Below the pieces are notes generated by a model. It saw nothing but the letters and a program-made list of their open reading frames with translations, was not told the origin of the DNA and did not search any database. From the NCBI GenBank assembly GCA_948144175.1, contig CANXME010000505.1:1-64000 (forward strand): a stretch of DNA of 64,000 nucleotides. The letters are read 5' to 3'. Shown here one piece after another: positions 33,201 through 41,900 of the stretch. Position numbers and translations under genes: made by a program. This DNA is from Closterium sp. NIES-65. Lineage: Eukaryota; Streptophyta; Zygnematophyceae; Desmidiales; Closteriaceae. Numbering within the stretch: position 1 is the first letter of the stretch; each line of letters begins with the position of its first letter.

Positions 33201-36200
33201 TACCACCCCACCTCTCGACGTGTTCTGTCCTCCCAGGACGTCACGTTCGACGAGTCGGTACCCTACTACCGCCTCTTCCCCTACCGCACTCCGTCCCTCC
33301 CCCCACCCCCGCTCTTCCTGGTACCAGGTCCCCCCCCGGTAGTCCCCCTCCCCCCTCAGGGTCCTGCCCCTTCAGGTGTGTCCCAGGTAGACGCGGTCGA
33401 GCCTGTCGAGGTCACTGGTGACTCTGGTGCTGCTGCGGGAGCTGAGCCTGGGGGTGCGGAGTCTGGGGGTGCTGAGCCTGGGGGTGCTGAGCCTGGGGGT
33501 GCTGAGCCTGGGGGTGCTGAGCCTGGGGGTGCTGAGCCTGGGGGTGCTGTGCCTAGGGGTGCTGAGCCTGGGGGTGCTGCGTCTGGGGGTGCTGAGCCTG
33601 GAGGTGCCGAGCCTGGGGGTGCTGTGCCTGGGGGTGCTGAGCCTGGGGGTGCTGTGCCTGGGGGTGCTTCGTCTCGCCGGGAGCCACTCTCCCCGCAGGA
33701 GCTGCGTGAGTGGTTTGCCAGGCGCTGGAGGTGTGCTGCTGGTGCTGGTGGTTCTTCGGCTGCAGAGGGTACTGCTGCCTCGCGTCCCGCCGGTGCTCGT
33801 ACTGTGGGTGCTGGAGCTGCTGAGTCTGAGAGTTCTCCTGGAGCTGGTGCTACTGAGGGTGTTGGCGCTGAGCCTGCCGTTGGCGGTCCGCCTGACAGTG
33901 CTCCTGGTGCTGCTGCTGGAGGTTCTGGAGCTTCTGGTGGTGCTGCTGGAGGTGCTGCTGGAGTGGGTACTCCTGCCGGGGCTGCTGGTACTGTTCCTGC
34001 TGTTTCTGGTGTCGCCGCGCGGCCCCGACCTTACTTCGTTCCGCTCCTGCAGCAGGTTCTTGGTCTTCCGCCTCCTCCTCCTCCTCCCTTAGAGGGTCCG
34101 CAGCCTGTCCGGTCACAGTCACAGCTACAGCCTGCCTCCCCTTTGCCTGCTCCTTCTCCCTACACTGGTCCGACTGGAGGTCTTACTGAGCGTCGTGAGC
34201 CTGCGTCTCGTCCTGTGTCGCCTGTTCGTACTGAGCGCGCTAGTGGTCGCGGGTCGCGTCAGCGTCCTCCTCCTGTCCCTGGCACGCACCGGATGTCACT
34301 GCGTCCGTCCACTGCTCCTCTGCGTGCCCCTTTGCCTTCTCCTCCTGCTTCCTCTCTTCCTGCTCTTGCCGACCCGGAGTCGGACTCCCTTCGTGCTGCC
34401 CGTCCTACTGTCACGCGTCTCCTTGCTACTGTCGTCACTGACCCTTCCTTCGAGTCGTCTGCTGCGTCTGCCCTTGTCACTGAGCTTGTCGACTTTGCTG
34501 CGCGCTGTCGTCTAGACTACGCTGCCCGTCTTGTCACTGAGTCTGAGTCCGCCTGTCCTCCGTCCGTCGGGGGTGAGTGTGCCCTTGGCACGGACGTCCT
34601 TGAGGACAGGCAGGAGGAGTTCCAGTGTCTGGCCGCCGCTTCACCTCGTCTCGCGTCTGTACTGCTAGCCCCTGAGGGAGACCCGGATGCACCAGACATC
34701 CCGACTCCGCGCTCTTACGCGGAGGCGATAGAGGGTCCCTACTCCTCTCAGTGGCAGGCAGCTATGGATGCAGAGATGGCTTCCTGGAAGTCCACAGGCA
34801 CCTACGTTGACGCTGTTCCCCCCCCTGGGGCGAACATCGTCAGTGGCATGTGGATTTTCAGGGTGAAGCGGCCGCCGGGTTCTCCGCCTGTCTTCAAGGC
34901 GCGTTACGTGGCTCGTGGCTTCAGTCAGCGGCAGGGGGTTGACTACTTTCAGACCTTCTCCCCCACCCCGAAGATGACCACTCTTCGGGTCCTGCTGCAC
35001 GTTGCTGCTTACCGTGACTACGAGCTGCACTCTCTCGACTTCAGCACAGCTTTCTTGCAGGGCAGCCTGCACGAGGAGATCTGGCTGCGTCGCCCACCTG
35101 GCTTCACTGGGTCTTTCGCTCCTGGTACCCAGTGGAGTCTCCGGCGTCCAGTCTACGGTCTCCGCCAGGCGCCACGTGAGTGGCACGACACACTGAGGAC
35201 TACGCTCGCGGCACTTGGGTTTGCTCCTTCTACTGCCGACCCGTCGCTGTTTCTGCGCACCGACACCTCTCTGCCGCCGTTCTACATCCTCGTGTACGTC
35301 GACGACTTGGTCTTTGCCACAGCTGACACTGCTGGACTCGCCTACGTGAAGTCCGAGCTGCAGAAGAGACACACGTGCACTGACCTGGGTGAACTGCGCA
35401 GCTATCTTGGCTTGCTGATCACCCGGGACAGAGCACGCCGCACCATTACCCTGACTCAGTCACACATGGTGCAGCAGGTCCTTCAGCGCTTCGGCTTCAC
35501 GTACTCCTCGCCTCAGGCCACTCCTCTGCCTACTCGCCACTCGCTCTCAGCTCTGCCTTCGGATGAGTCCGTAGAGTCGAGTGGCCCGTATGCAGAGCTT
35601 GTTGGCTGCCTCATGTACCTGATGACCTGCACACGACCTGACCTTGCATACCCTCTTAGCATTCTCGCACGCTATGTTGCTCCTGGGAGACACCGACCAG
35701 AGCACATGGCTGCAGCGAAGAGGGTGTTGCGCTACTTGTGCAGTACGTCGGGCATGGGGCTAGTGCTTGGAGGGCGCAGTCCAGTGGTCCTCACTGGGCA
35801 CGCGGACGCTTCTTGGGCTGACGACCAGGCTACGCAGCGGTCGTCACAGGGTTACACCTTCAGCCTTGGTTCCGGCTCTGTTTCGTGGCGGGCTACCCGC
35901 TCGTCTTCTGTTCTCGGCTCCAGTTGTGAGGCTGAGATCTACGCCGGGGCTATGGCTGCACAGGAGTTACGCTGGCTCACCTACCTGTTGACCGACCTTG
36001 GAGAGCAGCCTCGTTCTCCTCCAGTCCTGTACGTAGACAACAAGGCCATGCTGGCCTTGTGTCGAGAGCAGAGACTGGAGCACAGAACGAAGCACATTGC
36101 TCTCCGCTACTTTCTTGCTCGTGAGCTACAGCAGCGTGGACAGTTGCGACTTGCGTACGTGGCCTCTGAGGCCAACACTGCTGATGTCTTCACCAAGGCA

Positions 36201-36278
36201 CTTGCGCCTTGTGATCATCAGCGTTGTTGCACGCAGTTGGGTCTTGTGCCTGTCTTGCCTCACTTGCTCTCCTCTTGA
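30276..36278 (+). CDS. Gag-pol polyprotein of element C (Ty1/copia)
   Basis: This is an open frame of 2,000 residues from the first in-frame ATG (MATPNVLTFD). Gag spans about 1-210. A Gly-rich tract (about 268-357) and a Gln-rich tract (about 368-389) follow, then a C/H cluster CX13CX3HX4C at about 415-438 where a zinc knuckle is expected. The protease motif DSGA is near 545. The integrase zinc site HHRLGH...CVPC starts near 702, with core motifs near 790 (DDYSR), 838 (SDRGGEF) and 874 (AERR). A GAEPG-type repeat lies at about 1054-1131 between integrase and reverse transcriptase. The reverse transcriptase has DFSTAFLQG near 1588 and YVDDLVFA near 1673. RNase H has ADASWAD near 1843 and YVDN near 1918. 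It is longer than usual for copia because of the low-complexity tracts. It looks whole. Confidence 0.93.
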   Translation: MATPNVLTFDAEGRAIDFAVWIEDLQLYLLCDAIDEVSLFDFVSGAVPAPPADADPAVRSKWATRDAAARLAVRRHLPSSERAHFSQCKTAQALYDAVVARYSSPSSATLSRLMLPFLFPDLASFPTVADLVTHLRASDTRYRAALPAEFRAANPPPMYITLYFLVTRLPESLRVVRDQFLSVCPTTLTVDLLEESLLAAEKSIVAVGASRGDPRTPIFEGCGPSPLLPSVASAAAADLTGFESVGAASAPSGRRRSGKSKGGKGAGGARGGGGGGGGGGGGSGGGGGGGGGSGGTGGGGGGGGGGGGGSGGGGGSGGSDGPGGGGGGGDGGGGGGGGGGGGGGGGGGGGGGGGGGRSGSSQRSSSGGGQRQQQQQQQQQPQQQPQQQQRSRTVPGPQQLREWYLQRQRGGALGPCPYVLRTGDRAGERCGGAHTARRCFGRLTDAWRQQFPEAAEIPRWGELSRAGVAIYDLDFDAILSAMYAVTGSDEDDCYRCFPPDPGIGTAASGTSEAAALGASASVLSGAGESALSGTVSASASHTFTLDSGASRSFFRDRTTLTPLSRPVAVSLADPSGGPVLSRFSTVLPCPAAPSGTLTGLYLPSFSTNLVSGADLQDAGVHQFTPARQRVTHCTEADTGRHLATFTRRPGSSLYTLTTASPPGAESGRVPSSGQVFAAASRSGPESAPCSCRRLSHETLLWHHRLGHPSLLRLRGMASRVLVSGLPRSLPPLPPGPGPTCVPCVEGRQRAAPHSSRFPPTEAPLQTLHMDVWGPARVRGQGQERYFLLVVDDYSRYTTVFPLRSKGEVTAVLIDWIRAARLQLRRSFGSDFPVLRLHSDRGGEFSSGLLSAYCRARGIRQTFTLPDSPQQNGIAERRIGMVMDVARTSMMHAAAPHFLWPFAVRYAAHQINLHPRVSRPETSPALLWTGKVGDASAFRVWGSRAFVRDLSADKLSPRASPCVFLGFPPDAPGWQFYHPTSRRVLSSQDVTFDESVPYYRLFPYRTPSLPPPPLFLVPGPPPVVPLPPQGPAPSGVSQVDAVEPVEVTGDSGAAAGAEPGGAESGGAEPGGAEPGGAEPGGAEPGGAEPGGAVPRGAEPGGAASGGAEPGGAEPGGAVPGGAEPGGAVPGGASSRREPLSPQELREWFARRWRCAAGAGGSSAAEGTAASRPAGARTVGAGAAESESSPGAGATEGVGAEPAVGGPPDSAPGAAAGGSGASGGAAGGAAGVGTPAGAAGTVPAVSGVAARPRPYFVPLLQQVLGLPPPPPPPLEGPQPVRSQSQLQPASPLPAPSPYTGPTGGLTERREPASRPVSPVRTERASGRGSRQRPPPVPGTHRMSLRPSTAPLRAPLPSPPASSLPALADPESDSLRAARPTVTRLLATVVTDPSFESSAASALVTELVDFAARCRLDYAARLVTESESACPPSVGGECALGTDVLEDRQEEFQCLAAASPRLASVLLAPEGDPDAPDIPTPRSYAEAIEGPYSSQWQAAMDAEMASWKSTGTYVDAVPPPGANIVSGMWIFRVKRPPGSPPVFKARYVARGFSQRQGVDYFQTFSPTPKMTTLRVLLHVAAYRDYELHSLDFSTAFLQGSLHEEIWLRRPPGFTGSFAPGTQWSLRRPVYGLRQAPREWHDTLRTTLAALGFAPSTADPSLFLRTDTSLPPFYILVYVDDLVFATADTAGLAYVKSELQKRHTCTDLGELRSYLGLLITRDRARRTITLTQSHMVQQVLQRFGFTYSSPQATPLPTRHSLSALPSDESVESSGPYAELVGCLMYLMTCTRPDLAYPLSILARYVAPGRHRPEHMAAAKRVLRYLCSTSGMGLVLGGRSPVVLTGHADASWADDQATQRSSQGYTFSLGSGSVSWRATRSSSVLGSSCEAEIYAGAMAAQELRWLTYLLTDLGEQPRSPPVLYVDNKAMLALCREQRLEHRTKHIALRYFLARELQQRGQLRLAYVASEANTADVFTKALAPCDHQRCCTQLGLVPVLPHLLSS
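31075..31345 (+). repeat. Glycine-coding G-rich minisatellite in gag of element C
   Basis: GGT/GGC/GGA/GGG codons run for about 90 residues with occasional Ser. The last third is an 18-bp unit (GGCGGTGGAGGCGGGGGT) repeated about five times. The sense strand has many runs of three to five G. Confidence 0.9.
31381..31443 (+). repeat. CAG repeat coding a glutamine tract in gag of element C
   Basis: Near-pure CAG/CAA codons, with a few Pro codons, follow the Gly tract and a short Ser/Gly/Gln linker. Element D keeps the Gly tract but has only a short Gln/Pro stretch here. Confidence 0.85.
33437..33668 (+). repeat. 15-bp minisatellite coding GAEPG units in element C
   Basis: About fifteen units of GGTGCTGAGCCTGGG or close variants lie between integrase and reverse transcriptase. 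Element D carries a shorter version at about 61228-61349. Confidence 0.92.
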
Positions 36279-36489
36279 CCTTGCTTGTACCTTCGCCTAT
36301 ATATACTCTTGCTCTTGCTTACTTGACTCTTGTATATCTCTATATATGATCTTGCATGTGAACTGGCCATGTGGCCTTGAACTTGTGCTCGGAATGTGTG
36401 GTGACTTTGTGATCCACCCTGAGCTTTGCTTTGCTTTGCTTGACTGGTCTTGTGACCCCTTGTTCTCCCCCACTTTGCCTATGGGGGTG
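36279..36489 (+). other. 3' untranslated part and polypurine tract of element C
   Basis: This is about 210 bases between the stop codon and the 3' LTR. It includes TATATATA words near 36297-36304 and 36340. The purine-rich ATGGGGGTG at 36481-36489 abuts the LTR and is the likely plus-strand primer. Confidence 0.7.
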
Positions 36490-36621
36490 TGTCAGAACTA
36501 TATAGCTTATACTATTGTGTAGGCTATAGTGGGGTATCCCATAGGGGGTACAACCCAATTAGGGTTTCCTATTTGTACTCACTTCTTTCATAGTCATTCC
36601 ATCCTCGTTCTCTCTTTCACA
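36490..36621 (+). repeat. 3' LTR of element C (132 bp)
   Basis: Identical by eye to the 5' LTR and followed by the AAAAC target duplication at 36622-36626. Confidence 0.94.
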
Positions 36622-38882
36622 AAAACAAGGGCCTAGTGAGTGCAAAATAGCAAGAGCAAGGGCCTAGCGTGTGCAAAAAATAAAAAACAAGGGCCTAGCA
36701 TTCGCGAAATAGCAAGAACAAGGGCCTAGCGTGTGCAAAATAAAAAGAACAAGGGTCTAGCATGTGCAAAATTGCAAGAACAAGGGCCTAGCGTGTGCAA
36801 GATAAAAAGAACTAGGGCATAGCGTGTGCAAAATAGCAAGAACAAGGGGCTAGCGTGTGCAAAATAAAAAGAACAAGGGCCTAGCGTGTGCAAAATAAAA
36901 AGAACAAGGGCATAGCGTGTGCAAAATAGCAAAAACAAGGGCCTAGCGAGTGCAAAATAGCAAGAGCAAGGGCCTAGCGTGTGCAAAAAATCAAGAACAA
37001 GGGCCTAGCGTGTGCAAAATAAAAAGAACAAGGGTCTAGCATGTGCAAAATTGCAAGAACAAGGGCCTAGCGTGTGCAAGATAAAAAGAACTAGGGCATA
37101 GCGTGTGCAAAATAGCAAGAACAAGGGCCTAGCGTGTGCAAAATAAGAAGAAGAAGGGCCTAGCCTGTGCAAAATAAAAAAAACAAGGGCCTAGCGTGTG
37201 CGAAATTGCAAGAACAAGGGCCTAGCGTGTGCAAAATTGCAAGAACAAAGGCCTAGCGAGTGCAAAATAGCAAGAGCAAGAGCCTAGCGTGTGCAAAAAA
37301 TAAAGAACAAGGGCATAGCGTTCGCGAAATAGCAAGAACAAGGGCCTAGCGTGTACAAAATAAAAAGAACAAGGGCCTAGCGTGTGCAAAATAAAAAGAA
37401 CAAGGGCATAGCGTGTGCAAAATAGCAAAAACAAGGGTCTAGCGTGTGCAAATTAAAAGATAAGGGGCTAGCGTGAGCAAAATAAAAAGAACAAGGGCCT
37501 AGCGTGTGCAAAAAAAAAAGAACAAGGGCATAGCGTGTGCAAAATAAAAAGAACAAGGGCCTAGCATTTGCAAAATTGCAAGAACAAGGGCCTAGCGAGT
37601 GCAAAATAGCAAGAGCAAGGGCCTAGCGGGAGAAAAAAATCAAGAACAAGGGCCTAGCGTTTACGAAATAGAAAGAACAAGGGCCTAGCGTGTGCAAAAT
37701 AAAAAGAACAAGTGTCTAGCCTGTGCAGAATTGCAAGAACAAGGGCCTAGCGTGTGCAAAATAAAAAGAATAAGTGCATAGCATGTGCAAAATAGCAACA
37801 ACAAGGGCCTAGCGTGTGCAAAATAAAAAGAACAAGGGCCTAGCGTGTGCAAAATAAAAAGAATAAGGGCCTAGCGTGTGCACAATAGCAACAACAAGGG
37901 CCTAGCATGTGCAAAATAAAAAGAACAAGGGCCTAGCATGTGCAAAATAAAAAGAACAAGGGCCTAGCGTGTGCAAAATTGCAAGAACAAGGGCCTAGCG
38001 AGTGCAAAATAGCAAGAGCAAGGGCCTAGCGTGTGCAAAAAATCAAGAACAAGGGCCTAGCGTGTGCAAAATAAAAAGAACAAGGGTCTAGCATGTGCAA
38101 AATTGCAAGAACAAGGGCCTAGCGTGTGCAAGATAAAAAGAACTAGGGCATAGCGTGTGCAAAATAGCAAGAACAAGGGCCTAGCGTGTGCAAAATAAGA
38201 AGAACAAGGGCCTAGCGTGTGCAAAATAAAAAAAACAAGGGCCTAGCGTGTGCGAAATTGTTAGAACAAGGGCCTAGCGTGTGCAAAATTGCAAGAACAA
38301 AGGCCTGGCGAGTGCAAAATAGCAAGAGCAAGAGCCTAGCGTGTGCAAAAAATAAAGACAAAGGGCCTAGCGTTCGCGAAATAGCAAGAACAAGGGCCTA
38401 GCGTGTACAAAATAAAAAGAACAAGGGCCTAGCGTGTGCAAAAAAAAAAGAACAAGGGCATAGCGTGTGCAAAATAAAAAGAACAAGGGCCTAGCGTATG
38501 CAAAATAAAAAGAACAAGGGCCTAGCATGTGCAAAATTGCAAGAACAAGGGCCTAGCGAGTGCAAAATAGCAAGAGCAAGGGCCTAGCGTGTGAAAAAAA
38601 TCAAGAACAAGGGCCTAGCGTTTACGAAATAAAAAGAACAAGGGCCTAGCGTGTGCAAAATAAAAAGAACAAGGGTCTAGCCTGTGCAAAATTGCAGAAA
38701 CAAGGGCCTAGCGTGTGCAAAATAAAAAGAACGAGGGCATAGTGTGTGCAAAATAGCAAGAACAAGGGCCTAGCGTGTGCAAAATAAAGAGAACAAGGGC
38801 CTAGCGTGTGCAACATAAAAAGAACAAGGGCCTAGCGTGTCCAAAATTGCAAGAACAAGGGCCTAGCGTGTGCAAAATTGCA

Positions 38883-38887
38883 AAAAC
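38883..38887. other. Empty-site twin of the element C insertion
   Basis: The sequence around 38883-38887 reads straight from the left flank of element C into its right flank with a single AAAAC. It is the unoccupied copy of the same site within the 2,261-bp duplication. Confidence 0.88.
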
Positions 38888-38979
38888 AAGGGCCTAGTGA
38901 GTGCAAAATAGCAAGAGCAAGGGCCTAGCGTGTGCAAAAAATAAAAAACAAGGGCCTAGCATTCGCGAAATAGCAAGAA

Positions 38980-41900
38980 CAAGGGCCTAGCGTGTGCAAA
39001 ATAAAAAGAACAAGGGTCTAGCATGTGCAAAATTGCAAGAACAAGGGCCTAGCGTGTGCAAGATAAAAAGAACTAGGGCATAGCGTGTGCAAAATAGCAA
39101 GAACAAGGGGCTAGCGTGTGCAAAATAAAAAGAACAAGGGCCTAGCGTGTGCAAAATAAAAAGAACAAGGGCATAGCGTGTGCAAAATAGCAAAAACAAG
39201 GGCCTAGCGAGTGCAAAATAGCAAGAGCAAGGGCCTAGCGTGTGCAAAAAATCAAGAACAAGGGCCTAGCGTGTGCAAAATAAAAAGAACAAGGGTCTAG
39301 CATGTGCAAAATTGCAAGAACAAGGGCCTAGCGTGTGCAAGATAAAAAGAACTAGGGCATAGCGTGTGCAAAATAGCAAGAACAAGGGCCTAGCGTGTGC
39401 AAAATAAGAAGAAGAAGGGCCTAGCCTGTGCAAAATAAAAAAAACAAGGGCCTAGCGTGTGCGAAATTGCAAGAACAAGGGCCTAGCGTGTGCAAAATTG
39501 CAAGAACAAAGGCCTAGCGAGTGCAAAATAGCAAGAGCAAGAGCCTAGCGTGTGCAAAAAATAAAGAACAAGGGCATAGCGTTCGCGAAATAGCAAGAAC
39601 AAGGGCCTAGCGTGTACAAAATAAAAAGAACAAGGGCCTAGCGTGTGCAAAATAAAAAGAACAAGGGCATATCGTGTGCAAAATAGCAAAAACAAGGGTC
39701 TAGCGTGTGCAAATTAAAAGATAAGGGGCTAGCGTGAGCAAAATAAAAAGAACAAGGGCCTAGCGTGTGCAAAAAAAAAAGAACAAGGGCATAGCGTGTG
39801 CAAAATAAAAAGAACAAGGGCCTAGCGTGTGCAAAATAAAAAGAACAAGGGCCTAGCATGTGCAAAATTGCAAGAACAAGGGCCTAGCGAGTGCAAAATA
39901 GCAAGAGCAATGGCCTAGCGGGAGAAAAAAATCAAGAACAAGGGCCTAGCGTTTACGAAATAGAAAGAACAAGGGCCTAGCGTGTGCAAAATAAAAAGAA
40001 CAAGGGTCTAGCCTGTGCAAAATTGCAAGAACAAGGGCCTAGCGTGTGCAAAATAAAAAGAATAAGTGCATAGCATGTGCAAAATAGCAACAACAAGGGC
40101 CTAGCGTGTGCAAAATAAAAAGAACAAGGGCCTAGCGTGTGCAAAATAAAAAGAATAAGGGCCTAGCGTGTGCACAATAGCAACAACAAGGGCCTAGCAT
40201 GTGCAAAATAAAAAGAACAAGAGCCTAGCATGTGCAAAATAAAAAGAACAAGGGCTTAGCGTGTGCAAAATTGAAAGAACAACGGCCTAGCGTGTGCAAA
40301 ATTGCAAGAACAAGGGCCTAGCGAGTGCAAAATAGCAAGAGCAAGGGCCTAGCGTGTGCAAAAAATCAAGAACAAGGGCCTAGCATTCGCGAAATAGCAA
40401 GAACAAGGGCCTAGCGTGTGCAAAATAAAAGGAACAAGGGTCTAGCATGTGCAAAATTGGAAGAACAAGGGCCTAGCGTGTGCAAGATAGCAAGAACAAG
40501 GGCCTAGCGTGTGCAAAATAAAAAGAACAAGGGCCTAGCGTGTGCAAAATAAAAAGAACAAGGGCCTGGCGTGTGCAAAATTGCAAGAACAAAGGCCTAG
40601 CGTATGCAAAATTGCAAGAACAAGGGCCTAGCGAGTGCAAAATAGCAAGAGCAAGGGCCTAGCGTGTGCAAAAAATCAAGAACAAGGGCCTAGCGTGTGC
40701 AAAATAAAAAGAACAAGGGCATAGCGTGTGCAAAATAAAAAGAACAAGGGCCTAGCGTATGCAAAATAAAAAGAACATGGGCCTAGCGTGTGCAAAATTG
40801 CAAGAACAAGGGCCTACCGAATGCAAAATAGCAAGAGCAAGGGCCTAGCGTGTGCAAAAAATCAAGAACAAGGGCCTAGCTTTCGCGAAATAGCAAGAAC
40901 AAGGGCCTAGCGTGTGCAAAATAAAAAGAACAAGGGTCTAGCATGTGCAAAATTGCAAGAACAAGGGCCTAGCGTGTGCAAAATAAAAAAAAAAAAGGCA
41001 TAGCGTAAGCAAAATAAAAAGAACAAGGGCCTAGCGTGTGCAAAATAAAAAGAACAGGGGCCTAGCGTGTGCAAAATAAAAAGAACAAGGGCCTAGCGTG
41101 TGCAAAATTGCAAGAACAAGGGCCTAGCGAGTGCAAAATAGCAAGAGCAAGGGCCCAGCGTTTGCAAAAAATCAAGAACAAGGGCCTAGCATTCCCGAAA
41201 TAGCAAGAACAAGGGCCTAGCGTGTGCAAAATTGCAAGAACAAGGGCATAGCGTGTGCAAAATAAAAAGAACAAGGGCCTAGCATGTGCAAAAAAAAAGA
41301 ACAAGGGCCTAGCGTGTGCAGAATAAAAAGAACAAGGGCCTAGCGTGTACAAAATTGCAAGAACAAGGGCCTAGCGTGTGCAAAATTGCAAGAACAAGGG
41401 TCTAGCGTGTGCAAAATAAAAAGAACAAGGGCCTAGCGTTTGCAAAATAAAAAGAACAAGGGCCTAGCGTGTGCAAAATTGCAAGAACAAGGGCCTAACG
41501 TGTGCAAAATTGCAAGAACGAGGGCCTACCGAATGCAAAATAGCAAGAGCAAGGGCCTAGCGTGTGCAAAAAAACAAGAACAAGGGCCTAGCTTTCGCAA
41601 AATAGCAAGAACAAGGGCCTAGCGTGTGCAAAATAAAAAGAACAAGGGTCTAGCATGTGCAAAATTGCAAGAACAAAGGCCTAGCGTGTGCAAAATAAAA
41701 AGAAAAAAGGCATAGCGTGTGCAAAATAAAAAGAACAAGGGCCTAGCGTGTCAAAAATAAAAAGAACAGGGGCCTAGCGTGTGCAAAATAAGAAGAACAA
41801 GGGCCTAGCGTGTGCAAAATTGCAAGAACAAGGGCCTAGCGAGTGCAAAATAGCAAGAGCAAGGGCCCAGCGTGTGCAAAAAATCAATAACAAGGGCCTA

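Larger units (their letters stand above)
29188..36621 (+). mobile_element. Element C: Ty1/copia LTR retrotransposon with short LTRs, looks whole
   Basis: This 7,434-bp plus-strand element has two 132-bp LTRs that are identical by eye, AAAAC target duplications, a primer site one base different from the initiator-Met type, a GC-rich leader of about 0.94 kb, one long gag-pol frame and a purine-rich tract before the 3' LTR. The domain order (integrase before reverse transcriptase) is Ty1/copia. It is distinct from elements A/B in its LTRs, leader and gag, and is the same broad family as element D at 49933. The identical LTRs and an intact frame suggest a very recent insertion, although 132 bp is too short to date well. 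It entered the 31-bp satellite after a local 2,261-bp duplication. Confidence 0.96.
27840..39800 (+). repeat. Tandem 2,261-bp satellite duplication, split by element C
   Basis: If element C and one copy of its target duplication (7,439 bp) are ignored, block 27.84-29.19 kb plus 36.63-37.54 kb is repeated as 37.54-38.89 kb plus 38.89-39.80 kb, with an offset of 2,261 bp (about 73 monomers). Matching landmarks include 28519 with 38219 (offset 9,700 = 7,439 + 2,261) and 36726 with 38987 (offset 2,261). Confidence 0.85.

Noticed and set aside
30867-34500. Long antisense frames opposite the element C gag-pol
   Set aside because: They are shadows of a GC-rich coding strand, made of Arg/His/Leu/Val-rich low complexity without family motifs.
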